A stretch of DNA of 30,800 bases from Lachnospiraceae bacterium (GTDB lineage Bacteria; Bacillota; Clostridia; Lachnospirales; Lachnospiraceae), in assembly GCA_900772845.1 (NCBI GenBank), contig CAAGSD010000101.1, positions 1 through 30,800 of the forward strand. Direction: 5' to 3'. Below, piece after piece: positions 23,574-30,800 of the stretch (position 1 is the stretch's first letter; every line of letters begins with the position of its first letter). The notes beneath the pieces are model-generated. The model was not told the DNA's origin. It made no database searches and saw only the letters and a list, made by a program, of their open reading frames with translations. Position numbers and translations under genes: made by a program.

Positions 23574-23954
23574 ATGTCTATAGAATTTGTGGAAAAGAAG
23601 CGCTGGTTATTTTTGGGATTACCTTTTACTTTTACCAAGTATATGATCAAAGAGGATATGATCACTGTGGATACGGGTGTGTTCACCAAGGTAGAGAATG
23701 ACTGCTATATGTACAAGGTACAGGATGTGGAGCATACGGCAAGTATCTGGGAGAGAATGGTAGGACTTGGTACTATTGTCTGTTATACCGGTGATACCAC
23801 GCATCCCAAACTGTTGATCGAGCATATCCGCAATTCCAAAGCGATCAAGGAATTTATTTTGAAGGAGTCGGAGGAAGCCAGATTGAAGCGCAGAACTGTG
23901 AACATGCTGGATATCGGTTCCGGAGAGATCGGGGATATTGACGACTTACAGTAA
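23574..23954 (+). CDS. Bacterial PH-domain (YdbT/YdbS-like) small protein
   Basis: The 126-residue protein carries one bacterial pleckstrin-homology-like domain: FTFTKYMIKEDMITVDTGVFTKVENDCYMYKVQDVEH, then a strand with GTIVCYTGD and the IEHIRNSKAIKEFIL helix. The pattern is that of the bPH_2 family, without the membrane segments usual in YdbS/YdbT. The function is unknown; such domains often sit in membrane-associated complexes. AAGGAG lies about six bases before the ATG. It is a single gene between two terminators. Confidence 0.7.
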   Translation: MSIEFVEKKRWLFLGLPFTFTKYMIKEDMITVDTGVFTKVENDCYMYKVQDVEHTASIWERMVGLGTIVCYTGDTTHPKLLIEHIRNSKAIKEFILKESEEARLKRRTVNMLDIGSGEIGDIDDLQ

Positions 23955-23985
23955 TCGTATGAGCAAAAATATGAAACAATTTACA

Positions 23986-24021
23986 GGCATCAAAGTCAGG
24001 GCTTTTGCCCCGGCATCATAT
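23986..24021 (-). mobile_element. Terminal fragment of a family A element
   Basis: On the minus strand this 36-base stretch matches the left end of the family A elements at 803 and 30642 (ATGATG-C/T-CGGGG..CAAAAGCCC..GACTTTGATGCC) with a few changes. The GGGC/GCCC stem is kept and the rest of the element is gone. It sits between the PH-domain gene and the MATE gene and may have been kept as a terminator-like hairpin. Confidence 0.75.
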
Positions 24022-24041
24022 AGTAAATGTAGTATAAAAGA

Positions 24042-24067
24042 CGGGACCTTCCGGGGTCCTGTTTTTT
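24042..24067 (+). terminator. Rho-independent terminator
   Basis: GGACC (24044-24048) pairs with GGTCC (24055-24059) and TGTTTTTTC follows. It lies 16 bases before the MATE start codon, so it could instead attenuate that gene if transcription reads through. Confidence 0.75.
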
Positions 24068-24082
24068 CGGGAGAAGAGATTT

Positions 24083-25456
24083 ATGGAACTTGATATGACG
24101 AAGGGCAGCCCTTCTAAGCTGATTACAAAATTTATCATTCCTATTATCATAGGAAATATTTTCCAGCAGTTGTACAGCATGGTGGATACCATTATCGTGG
24201 GCCGGTTCGTAGGTGTGGATGCGTTGGCGGCAGTAGGAGCCACCGGGTCGGTAAGCTTTCTGATTCTGGGATTTACCCAGGGACTGACCACTGGGTTTAC
24301 CGTGCTGACGGCACAGCGCTTCGGAGCCGGGGACCGGGAGGGCATGCGCAAAAGTATCGGAAGCGCTGCCATTCTGTCGGTGATCGTGACGATCGTGATG
24401 ACAGCAGTCAGTATGGCCGGCATGGACAGTCTGCTCCGGGTGATGAATACTCCGGAAGATATTTTCGATATGACGAAGGAATACATTATGATCATCTGTG
24501 CGGGAATTGCCTGCAATGTATTGTATAACCTGTTGTCCAGTATCCTGCGTGCCATCGGCAACAGTGTAGTGCCGTTAGTATTGCTGGTGATCGCTTCGGT
24601 GACGAATATTGTCCTGGACTATGTACTGATCGTTTATGGTCATATGGGAGTGGGTGGCGCAGCTTACGCAACTATCATTTCCCAGGGATTATCCGGTGTA
24701 CTGTGTCTGATTTATATTATTAAGAGCGTACCTACACTGCATATCCGTCCGGAGCATTGCAGATTGGAAAGTCAGTGTGTGAAAAATCAGCTGACCGTGG
24801 GAATTCCCATGGCACTGCAGTTTTCCATTACTGCTATCGGCACTATTCTGGTACAGGCGGCACTGAATCTGCTGGGTTCTACCGTGGTGGCATCTTATTC
24901 TGTGTCCTGCAAGGTGGAGCAGCTGGTGACACAGCCCTTTGCCGCAATGGGTGTGACTATGGCAACTTACTGTGCGCAGAACCGTGGTATCAATGATCTG
25001 GACCGTATCCGGAAAGGTGTGAAAGCTGCCAATATCATGTCCGGTGTCTATGCAGTGCTTGTCTACGGATTGGTATATATAGCACTTCCTTATATTGTAC
25101 CGCTGTTTATCTCCGAACAGGTTGAGATGGTATGCGGCTATGCCAGAACGTATATTACGATCTGTGGCATGTTCTTCATTCCGCTGGGAATGATATTTAT
25201 CTTCCGAAATGCGCTGCAGGGCTGTGGCTTCGGCTTCATGCCCATGATGGGCGGTGTGGTAGAACTGTTGAGCCGTGGTATCGTGGCTTTTGTGGCAGCG
25301 CATCTGATGAGTTATGTGGGTGTGTGCTTTGCCAATGCCTCAGCCTGGCTGACCGCAGGTATTTTCCTCTGGATCGCTTATCATTTCCTTATGAAGAAGA
25401 TGGTGCGGGACAAAAAGGCTCATGAGGAACGGATGCTGGCGGAAGCAATGCAGTAA
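24083..25456 (+). CDS. MATE-family multidrug/cation antiporter
   Basis: The 457-residue inner-membrane protein has the twelve-helix MATE layout, with the N-terminal signature PIIIGNIFQQLYSMVDTIIVGRFVG and GFTQGLTTGFTVLTAQRFGAGD. The duplicated half starts near IPMALQFSITAIGTILVQAALN. Members export cationic drugs or metabolites in exchange for Na+ or H+; the substrate cannot be told from the sequence. The start is supported by GGGAGAAGAG upstream. It faces the CmpB-type gene tail to tail with a 20-base gap and no clear terminator. Confidence 0.93.
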   Translation: MELDMTKGSPSKLITKFIIPIIIGNIFQQLYSMVDTIIVGRFVGVDALAAVGATGSVSFLILGFTQGLTTGFTVLTAQRFGAGDREGMRKSIGSAAILSVIVTIVMTAVSMAGMDSLLRVMNTPEDIFDMTKEYIMIICAGIACNVLYNLLSSILRAIGNSVVPLVLLVIASVTNIVLDYVLIVYGHMGVGGAAYATIISQGLSGVLCLIYIIKSVPTLHIRPEHCRLESQCVKNQLTVGIPMALQFSITAIGTILVQAALNLLGSTVVASYSVSCKVEQLVTQPFAAMGVTMATYCAQNRGINDLDRIRKGVKAANIMSGVYAVLVYGLVYIALPYIVPLFISEQVEMVCGYARTYITICGMFFIPLGMIFIFRNALQGCGFGFMPMMGGVVELLSRGIVAFVAAHLMSYVGVCFANASAWLTAGIFLWIAYHFLMKKMVRDKKAHEERMLAEAMQ

Positions 25457-25476
25457 TAGTAATGCTGTAAAACGGC

Positions 25477-25905
25477 TCAGGGCAGGATCTTTTCAAAAAA
25501 CAGTCCTGCCAGGAACCACCAGGGAGCATAGTCCAGCCGGATGATCCGGTGGATATGGAAACGGCTTTTGTCGTAATCCCAGGGGCAGAGACCATGCTTC
25601 CACAATAGGCGCCCACTGAGATATTCCACGGTGAAGATCATTGCCATATAGAACAGCCCACGCCCGGGACGACTGATGTGCAGGTGCTCAAAAAGCCGTT
25701 TGAAGGGTATTAACAGGCAGGCGGAGCCGTAGATAGGGAACATCCACAGGGAAGTATTACCGGTAAGACGCAGATCCCTGCGCCGAAGGGAGTGCAGCGC
25801 TGTGAACAGGATTTCCATGCACCAGCCGCACAGTCCACACAGGAGAAAGCTCCTGCCGAAGGTTTTAAAAGAGTTTGCGATGGATTTTGTCATTTTCATG
25901 GACAT
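25477..25905 (-). CDS. CmpB-type putative ABC-transporter permease (membrane protein)
   Basis: The 142-residue polytopic protein fits the PF06541-type family annotated as putative ABC-transporter permease. It has FLLCGLCGWCMEILFTALHS, MFPIYGSACLL, the EYLSGRLLWKHGLCPWDYDKSRF region, and RLDYAPWWFLAGLFFEKI at the C-terminus. These conserved Trp, Asp and Glu positions define the family. Its biochemical role is not established, and no ATPase partner is nearby. It is transcribed divergently from folC, with about 40 bases between the two start codons. Confidence 0.78.
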   Translation of the reverse strand: MSMKMTKSIANSFKTFGRSFLLCGLCGWCMEILFTALHSLRRRDLRLTGNTSLWMFPIYGSACLLIPFKRLFEHLHISRPGRGLFYMAMIFTVEYLSGRLLWKHGLCPWDYDKSRFHIHRIIRLDYAPWWFLAGLFFEKILP

Positions 25906-25946
25906 AGTATATGAAATTTTCAGTGTATGATACGGGAGAGATTGCT

Positions 25947-27263
25947 ATGAACTATCAGGAAGCAATGGATTATATGGAAAAAGTGGGAACTTGCGGCATC
26001 GTTCCGGGGCTGGACAGCATCCGGGAACTGTGCAGGAGACTGGGAAATCCGCAGGATGAATTAAAATTTGTGCATATTGCGGGAACCAACGGAAAAGGGT
26101 CCACACTTGCCTATATTTCCGGGATCTTACAGGCGGCCGGATACCGTGTGGGGAAATATATATCACCTGTTATTATTGAATATTGTGAAAAAATCCAAAT
26201 CGGAAGGCAGAAGATCACGCATAAGGATCTGTGTGAAGGACTGGAGATCATAAAAAAGCATTGTGATGCTATGGTAAGTGACGGCTTCCATCATCCGACG
26301 CCTTTTGAGATCGAGACGGCACTTGGTTTTTGGTATTTCCGGGAAAAACAGTGTGATATCGTCGTACTGGAGACCGGTATGGGCGGCAGGGAGGATGCTA
26401 CAAATCTGATCACGACCACGCAGGTGGCGGTACTGGCTTCCATTGGTATGGATCATATGAAATTCTTAGGTAACAGTCTGGAGGAGATCGCAGCACACAA
26501 GACCGGAATCTGTAAGCCGGGATGTCAGGTAGTCTCCATGCGGCAAAAGGAAGCGGCACAGAAGGTTGTGGTGCAGACGGCGGCAGAGCTTGGCTGTATG
26601 CTGACCATCGCAGATGCGGCAAATGCAAAGCATGTGAAATACGGACTGAAAAAGCAGACCTTTGATTATGGAAATTATAAAAAGCTGGAGATCACCCTTG
26701 CGGGGAAATTCCAGGTAGCAAATGCAGTGCTGGCGGTAGAAGCTGTGCAGGCTCTGGAAAAATGCGGTTATGAGATCAAAGAGACTGCCATTCGGAAAGG
26801 CCTGAAGGAGACTGCTTGGAACGGAAGGCTGCAAATACTGGAAGAACACCCGTTATTTATAGTAGACGGTGCGCATAACGAGGATGCAGCCGCAAAACTT
26901 GCGGATTCCATAGAATTCTATTTTACAAATAAAAGAATTATCTATATAATGGGAATGTTAAAGGACAAGGAAGTGGATCGTGTGATCGCACTGACGGAGA
27001 AGTATGCGGATCAGATTCTCACGGTGACACCTCCGGACAATCCCAGAGCCATGCATGCTTATGATCTGGCAACAGAGGTTGCAAAGGTACACACAGACGT
27101 GACGGCGGTGGACAGCCTGGAAGAGGCAGTGGAGCTTAGCCACCTGCTGGCAGGACGGGATGATGTGATATTGTGCTTCGGCTCTCTCTCTTATCTGGGA
27201 AGAATCCTGAAGATCATGGAGAAGAGACAGACAGCAGGGAATAAACGGAAAGCGAAGCGGTGA
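25947..27263 (+). CDS. folC: Dihydrofolate synthase / folylpolyglutamate synthase
   Basis: The 438-residue Mur-ligase-family enzyme adds L-glutamate to dihydropteroate and then to folates, using ATP. The P-loop GTNGKGST lies at residues 46-53, with the omega-loop region ISPVIIEYCEKIQIG. FEIETALGFWYF and VLETGMGGREDATN bind metal and substrate, and DGAHNEDA near residue 306 is the C-terminal signature. I chose ATG 25947 because GGGAGAG lies seven bases upstream; an upstream in-frame ATG at 25911 adds unrelated residues. It is the first gene of the folate operon, followed directly by folE. Confidence 0.95.
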   Translation: MNYQEAMDYMEKVGTCGIVPGLDSIRELCRRLGNPQDELKFVHIAGTNGKGSTLAYISGILQAAGYRVGKYISPVIIEYCEKIQIGRQKITHKDLCEGLEIIKKHCDAMVSDGFHHPTPFEIETALGFWYFREKQCDIVVLETGMGGREDATNLITTTQVAVLASIGMDHMKFLGNSLEEIAAHKTGICKPGCQVVSMRQKEAAQKVVVQTAAELGCMLTIADAANAKHVKYGLKKQTFDYGNYKKLEITLAGKFQVANAVLAVEAVQALEKCGYEIKETAIRKGLKETAWNGRLQILEEHPLFIVDGAHNEDAAAKLADSIEFYFTNKRIIYIMGMLKDKEVDRVIALTEKYADQILTVTPPDNPRAMHAYDLATEVAKVHTDVTAVDSLEEAVELSHLLAGRDDVILCFGSLSYLGRILKIMEKRQTAGNKRKAKR

Positions 27264-27265
27264 AA

Positions 27266-27823
27266 ATGGTAGATCAGAAGAAAGTACAGGAAGCAATAAA
27301 GCTTTTATTGGAAGGAATCGGGGAAGATACCGATAGAGAAGGACTGAAGGAGACACCGGAGCGGATTGGCAGGATGTATGAAGAGATCTGCAGTGGTATG
27401 GATCGGGATGCGGGAGAGCATCTGTCGAAGGTCTTCTCTGTAGACAATAACGAGATGGTACTGGAGAAGGATATTACCTTCTATTCTATGTGCGAGCATC
27501 ATCTGATGCCTTTTTACGGCAAAGCTCATGTTGCGTATATCCCCGATGGCAAGGTTGTGGGTCTGAGTAAGCTTGCCAGGACTGTCGAGGTATATGCCAG
27601 AAGATTACAGATCCAGGAGCGGATGACGGCGCAGATCGCCGATGATATCATGAAATATCTGGCACCCCAGGGAGTTATGGTAATGTTGGAAGCGGAGCAT
27701 ATGTGCATGACCATGCGCGGGATCAAAAAGCCCGGCAGCCAGACCGTTACCATGGTGACAAGGGGAGTCTTTGCGGAGAATAAGGAATTGCAGGACAGAT
27801 TTTTACAGCTGGTGAGCCGGTAG
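27266..27823 (+). CDS. folE: GTP cyclohydrolase I
   Basis: FolE converts GTP to 7,8-dihydroneopterin triphosphate, the first step of folate synthesis. The 185-residue protein has the zinc ligands in FYSMCEHHLMPF and EHMCMTMRG. VGLSKLARTVEVYARRLQIQERMT is the substrate and oligomer signature. It starts two bases after the folC stop codon; a GTG at 27260 overlapping that stop is an alternative start. No strong ribosome site is seen, so translational coupling to folC is likely. Confidence 0.96.
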   Translation: MVDQKKVQEAIKLLLEGIGEDTDREGLKETPERIGRMYEEICSGMDRDAGEHLSKVFSVDNNEMVLEKDITFYSMCEHHLMPFYGKAHVAYIPDGKVVGLSKLARTVEVYARRLQIQERMTAQIADDIMKYLAPQGVMVMLEAEHMCMTMRGIKKPGSQTVTMVTRGVFAENKELQDRFLQLVSR

Positions 27824-27880
27824 ACGTTACGGATGCGGAAGAAAGCTGCTAAGAGACCGGGACGGAATGGTGAGACTTTG

Positions 27881-28363
27881 ATGGATAGAATTGATAAAAT
27901 ATTAAATCATGATTTATTTTTATACCATTTAGGGAAGAACAATGCGGCAGAAGCAGACAGACGCTTCTGCCGTCATAGTATGGTACATTTTCTGGATGTA
28001 GCCAGGATCGGTACGATCATAGCACTGGAGGAAGGGCTTAAGATCGACCGGGAATGGATCTATGCGGCGGCACTGCTCCATGATTGTGGGAAGCACGAAC
28101 AGTACGAGAATGGCACTCCGCATGAGCAGGCCAGTGCCCGGATCGCACCGGAGATTCTGAAGGCGTGTGGATTCAACGATGAAGAAACGGGTGTTATTGT
28201 AACGGCAATTTCCAGACACCGGGATCCTGAGGCGGCGAAGGAGAAGAATCTAAACGGCATCCTGTATCGGGCGGATAAGGCAAGCCGTGCCTGCTTCGCC
28301 TGTGACGCAGAGAAGGATTGCAACTGGAAGGACGGCAAGAAGAACCTGACCATTAAGTATTGA
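27881..28363 (+). CDS. HD-domain metal-dependent phosphohydrolase in the folate operon
   Basis: The 160-residue HD-superfamily protein has HSMVHFLDVAR (His32, His36) and LLHDCGKHEQY with the defining His67-Asp68. A third helix pair, TPHEQASARIAPEIL, and a distal LYRADKASR follow. All metal-binding residues of an HD hydrolase seem present. Its place between folE and folP is telling: dihydroneopterin triphosphate made by FolE must lose its phosphates before FolB can act, and no Nudix-type FolQ is seen here. A role as that phosphatase is inference. ATG 27881 is chosen because homology begins there; ATG 27833 would add an atypical basic tail. Confidence 0.8.
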   Translation: MDRIDKILNHDLFLYHLGKNNAAEADRRFCRHSMVHFLDVARIGTIIALEEGLKIDREWIYAAALLHDCGKHEQYENGTPHEQASARIAPEILKACGFNDEETGVIVTAISRHRDPEAAKEKNLNGILYRADKASRACFACDAEKDCNWKDGKKNLTIKY

Positions 28364-28377
28364 GAGGGAGAAGACAA

Positions 28378-29190
28378 ATGAAGATTGGCAACAGAGAATT
28401 TCAGACTAAGGGACATACTTATGTAATGGGAATCCTGAATGTGACCCCGGATTCTTTTTCCGACGGAGGAAAGTGGAACGACAGAGACCGGGCATTGAAG
28501 CATGTGGAAGAAATGATCGCAGAGGGGATGGATATTGTGGATATCGGCGGAGAATCCACCAGACCGGGTTATACCCTGTTATCCGATGAAGAGGAGATTG
28601 CCAGAGTCGTACCCATGATCGAGGCGGTGAAGGCAAATTTTGACATTCCCATTTCCCTGGACACCTACAAAAGCGGTGTGGCAGAGGCGGGAATCCGTGC
28701 GGGGGCAGATCTCATCAATGATATCTGGGGACTGAAATATGATAACCGTATGGCAGAGGTCATTGCGAAGAGCGGTCTGCCCTGCTGTCTGATGCATAAC
28801 CGTAAGGAAGCGGATTATCGGGATTTCATGCAGGATGTGGCAGCGGATCTGGCGGACACGATCCATTTGGCGGAAGCAGCAGGCATTGCGGATGAGAAGA
28901 TCATCTTAGACCCCGGTGTGGGCTTCGGCAAGACCTATGAGAACAATCTGGAGATCATCAACTGTCTGGAAGAACTGAATATGTTCGGTTACCCGTTGCT
29001 TTTAGGATGCAGCCGTAAATCCGTGATCGGACTGACACTGGATCTGCCGGTGACAGAGAGAGTAGAGGGGACGCTTGTGACGACCATGTTCGGTGTGCAG
29101 AAGGGATGCATGTTCGTCCGTGTGCATGATGTGAAGGAAAATGTCCGCACCATTAAAATGTGTGAAGCCATTTTAAACAGCAGCAACTGA
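28378..29190 (+). CDS. folP: Dihydropteroate synthase
   Basis: FolP joins 6-hydroxymethyl-dihydropterin pyrophosphate with p-aminobenzoate and is the sulfonamide target. The 270-residue TIM-barrel protein has ILNVTPDSFSDGG, DIGGESTRPG, SLDTYK, the pterin site around NDIWGLK, DPGVGFGKT, LLGCSRKS and RVHDV, all intact. GAGGGAG (about 28363-28370) fixes ATG 28378. An in-frame ATG at 28360 overlaps the previous gene and precedes the site. It overlaps nothing and lies 14 bases after the HD gene. Confidence 0.97.
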   Translation: MKIGNREFQTKGHTYVMGILNVTPDSFSDGGKWNDRDRALKHVEEMIAEGMDIVDIGGESTRPGYTLLSDEEEIARVVPMIEAVKANFDIPISLDTYKSGVAEAGIRAGADLINDIWGLKYDNRMAEVIAKSGLPCCLMHNRKEADYRDFMQDVAADLADTIHLAEAAGIADEKIILDPGVGFGKTYENNLEIINCLEELNMFGYPLLLGCSRKSVIGLTLDLPVTERVEGTLVTTMFGVQKGCMFVRVHDVKENVRTIKMCEAILNSSN

Positions 29191-29229
29191 TATTTTGCGA
29201 AGAAGCGTTGGGAAAGGCGGAGTCGGTAA

Positions 29230-30087
29230 ATGAAAAAAGGTACTTATGAGGACCAGATCCGTATCGAAGAATTGGAAGTATACGCACATCATGGCGTATA
29301 TCCGGAAGAAAATGAAAAAGGACAGCATTTTTATGTGAATGCCACATTGTATACGAATACCCGTCCGGCAGGAATGGCGGATGACTTAAGTCTCTCCACC
29401 AATTACGGAGAGGTCTGTCAGTTTATCACAAAGTTCATGCAGCAGCATACGTTTCAACTGATCGAAACGGTGGCGGAGCGGACTGCTTACGAAGTATTAC
29501 AGCATTTTCCGCTGATACAGGGACTGGATCTGGAGATCCGCAAGCCCGAGGCTCCGATTCCGCTACCCTTTGGCAGTGTGTCTGTGGAGATTCACAGGGA
29601 ATGGCATGAAGCCTATATTGCCGTGGGTTCTAATATGGGAGACAGCAGAGAGCATATCGCGCAGGCTTTGGGACAGCTTCAGAAGAACAAAGACATCAGA
29701 GTGGAAAAGGTGTCGGAGCTGTTGAAGACACTGCCTTATGGCGTCGTAGAGCAGGATAATTTCGTAAATGGAATGTTTGAGATCCGGACGCTGCTTGCAC
29801 CGGAAGAATTATTACAGGAGCTGCACCGTATTGAGCAGATGGAAGGAAGAGAACGTAAGCTTCACTGGGGACCCCGGACACTGGATCTGGATATTATCTT
29901 CTATGATGATCTGGTGTATGCTTCCGAGGATCTGGTGATTCCGCATATAGATATGGAGAATCGTTATTTTGTACTGAAGCCTTTAAGTGAGCTGGCACCG
30001 AATTTCCGTCATCCCATTACGCACAAGACCGTAACACAGATGTTGTCGGAACTCCCTGCGGATCTTACGGAAGGAAACGAAGCGTAA
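29230..30087 (+). CDS. folBK: Fused dihydroneopterin aldolase / HPPK
   Basis: The bifunctional enzyme of 285 residues has a FolB domain at about 1-125 (IRIEELEVYAHHGVYPEENEKG; LIETVAERTAYEVL; VRKPEAPIP-type strand). It makes 6-hydroxymethyl-dihydropterin. The FolK domain at about 129-285 (AYIAVGSNMGD; GRERKLHWGPRTLDLDIIFYDD; IPHIDMENRYFVLKPLSELAP) pyrophosphorylates it for FolP. The FolB-FolK fusion occurs in many Firmicutes. GGCGGAG precedes the ATG. Its last 23 bases overlap the 3' end of the opposite-strand gene at 30065. Confidence 0.96.
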   Translation: MKKGTYEDQIRIEELEVYAHHGVYPEENEKGQHFYVNATLYTNTRPAGMADDLSLSTNYGEVCQFITKFMQQHTFQLIETVAERTAYEVLQHFPLIQGLDLEIRKPEAPIPLPFGSVSVEIHREWHEAYIAVGSNMGDSREHIAQALGQLQKNKDIRVEKVSELLKTLPYGVVEQDNFVNGMFEIRTLLAPEELLQELHRIEQMEGRERKLHWGPRTLDLDIIFYDDLVYASEDLVIPHIDMENRYFVLKPLSELAPNFRHPITHKTVTQMLSELPADLTEGNEA

Positions 30088-30562
30088 AACGGGCACAGAG
30101 ACCGATGAACAGACCGGTCACCAGACCGCTTAACAGTAAAAACGGCAGATAGACCAGCACAGCGGGAACAGAAGTCAGTAAAAACGCAACGCCGATCTGT
30201 CCCAGATTGTGAAAAACAGCTCCGGTCATACTTGCGAGGAATAGATAATGTCCATGCAGCAGCCGCTTTACAAATCCCATTGCCAGCAGGCAAAGGAGAC
30301 CACCGGAGAGACTGTACAGGAGACTGATGGCCTGACCGAAGAACAGGGTCGCTAAAAGAATCCGCACCAGAAGCACGAAAAAAGCATCTTTTGCGGAAAA
30401 TTTCCATAGAACAACAAGCGTTATTATATTGGCCAGCCCCAGCTTAATGCCGGGGATCGGAACAATGGGAGGCAGAGCACTTTCCACGGCATACAACGCC
30501 AGCGCAATGGCAGAGAGCAGGGAAAGTATTGTCAGTTTTTTAGTAGCTATGGGTGGTTTCAT
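30065..30562 (-). CDS. Gx transporter / heptaprenyl diphosphate synthase component I-like membrane protein
   Basis: The 165-residue polytopic membrane protein fits the Hpre_diP_synt_I/Gx transporter family. It starts KLTILSLLSAIALALYAVES and has LPPIVPIPGIKLGLANIITL and LYSLSGGLLCLLAMGF. ASMTGAVFHNLGQIGVAFLL is the family signature. Despite the old name the members look like ECF-type substrate-binding proteins, probably for a quinone or isoprenoid precursor. GGAG lies seven bases before the ATG. It converges on folBK with a 23-base overlap. Confidence 0.88.
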   Translation of the reverse strand: MKPPIATKKLTILSLLSAIALALYAVESALPPIVPIPGIKLGLANIITLVVLWKFSAKDAFFVLLVRILLATLFFGQAISLLYSLSGGLLCLLAMGFVKRLLHGHYLFLASMTGAVFHNLGQIGVAFLLTSVPAVLVYLPFLLLSGLVTGLFIGLCARFTLRFLP

Positions 30563-30641
30563 ATTAATCTCCTTGTTTTCGTAATTCGTAAATGGTCCGG
30601 TGGTCTGGTACCGTGCATTTTGGTACGCTGTGCAGGCAAAA

Positions 30642-30800
30642 ATGATATGATGTCGGGGTCAAAAGCCCCCGACTTTGATGCCTACGGATTGCTCCGTGCT
30701 GTGCACTCCCACAATCCTACCCAATATTCGCATATCGTGGGATTATCATCCCACTTTTATGCTCATATCGGGGCGGGTCCTAAGGTCTTTCACCCACTTA
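30642..30800 (+). mobile_element. Family A element, copy cut by the window edge
   Basis: The start (ATGATATGATGTCGGGG..) matches the element at 803-1066 closely, in the same orientation. About 50 bases holding the second hairpin are missing here. The GTGGGA/TCCCAC stem is kept, but the 11-bp outer stem is broken on one side (TATGCTCATAT). The right end lies outside the window. Confidence 0.85.

Noticed and set aside
25906..25946. Folate (THF) riboswitch upstream of folC
   Set aside because: The gap to the divergent gene is only about 40 bases, too short for the known aptamers, and no matching stems are seen.

Overview
The window looks like a chromosomal segment of a gut Lachnospiraceae-type Firmicute. 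The support is strong AGGAGG-type ribosome binding sites, moderate GC, a very large signal-peptide-bearing polysaccharidase with Big_4-like modules, a classical pyrB-pyrI pair and a clostridial folate operon. No rRNA, tRNA, CRISPR array, integrase or transposase gene was found. The species call is inference from gene style only.

Layout. (1) 1-2400: a small membrane-anchored hypothetical protein (minus strand) and a polytopic membrane protein, separated by a hairpin-rich ~264-bp repeat element (family A). (2) 2528-7880: a five-gene plus-strand operon for unsaturated/deoxy-hexuronate catabolism: kduI, a kduD/DhuD-type SDR, an RpiB-like isomerase of the DhuI type, a KDPG aldolase fused to a VOC-like domain, and kdgK. 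Codon use is strongly biased, suggesting high expression. The promoter carries two LacI/CcpA-like palindromes. Several intergenic gaps are filled with structured elements. (3) 7880-12550: an AT-rich accessory island with an AbiEi/AbiEii type IV toxin-antitoxin pair and its inverted-repeat operator, an AraC-HTH to GyrB-type-ATPase fusion protein, two degraded gene remnants (one an HTH antitoxin), and an XRE regulator with membrane segments. (4) 12550-14840 (minus strand): pyrI, pyrB and a nitroreductase. (5) 14900-23460: one 2778-residue secreted, membrane-anchored enzyme with a GH59-like catalytic region and a GH43 catalytic region, three copies of an unnamed beta-sandwich module and a PEPS repeat linker. 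(6) 23570-25905: a bacterial PH-domain protein, a MATE transporter and a CmpB-type membrane protein. (7) 25947-30087: folate biosynthesis folC-folE-HD hydrolase-folP-folBK, meeting a Gx-transporter/HepI-like gene tail to tail. A second family A element lies at the right edge.

How the genes fit together. The kdu/dhu operon converts 4-deoxy-L-threo-5-hexosulose-uronate, the product of unsaturated glucuronyl/galacturonyl hydrolysis, to pyruvate and glyceraldehyde-3-phosphate. The giant enzyme has the signature of a beta-galactan or arabinogalactan degrader. Its upstream region carries the same TGNAARYRCTTACA palindrome found twice in the kdu promoter, so the two loci may share a regulator (inference). 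The folate cluster holds most pathway steps but shows no Nudix-type dihydroneopterin-triphosphatase; its HD-domain protein is a candidate for that missing step.

The points most worth a second look are: two or three families of structured, inverted-repeat-bounded intergenic elements; the AraC-GyrB ATPase fusion, which lacks the Mg-binding Asn; the shared operator motif; the coexistence of two non-homologous isomerases (KduI and DhuI-like); and the HD protein in the folate operon.
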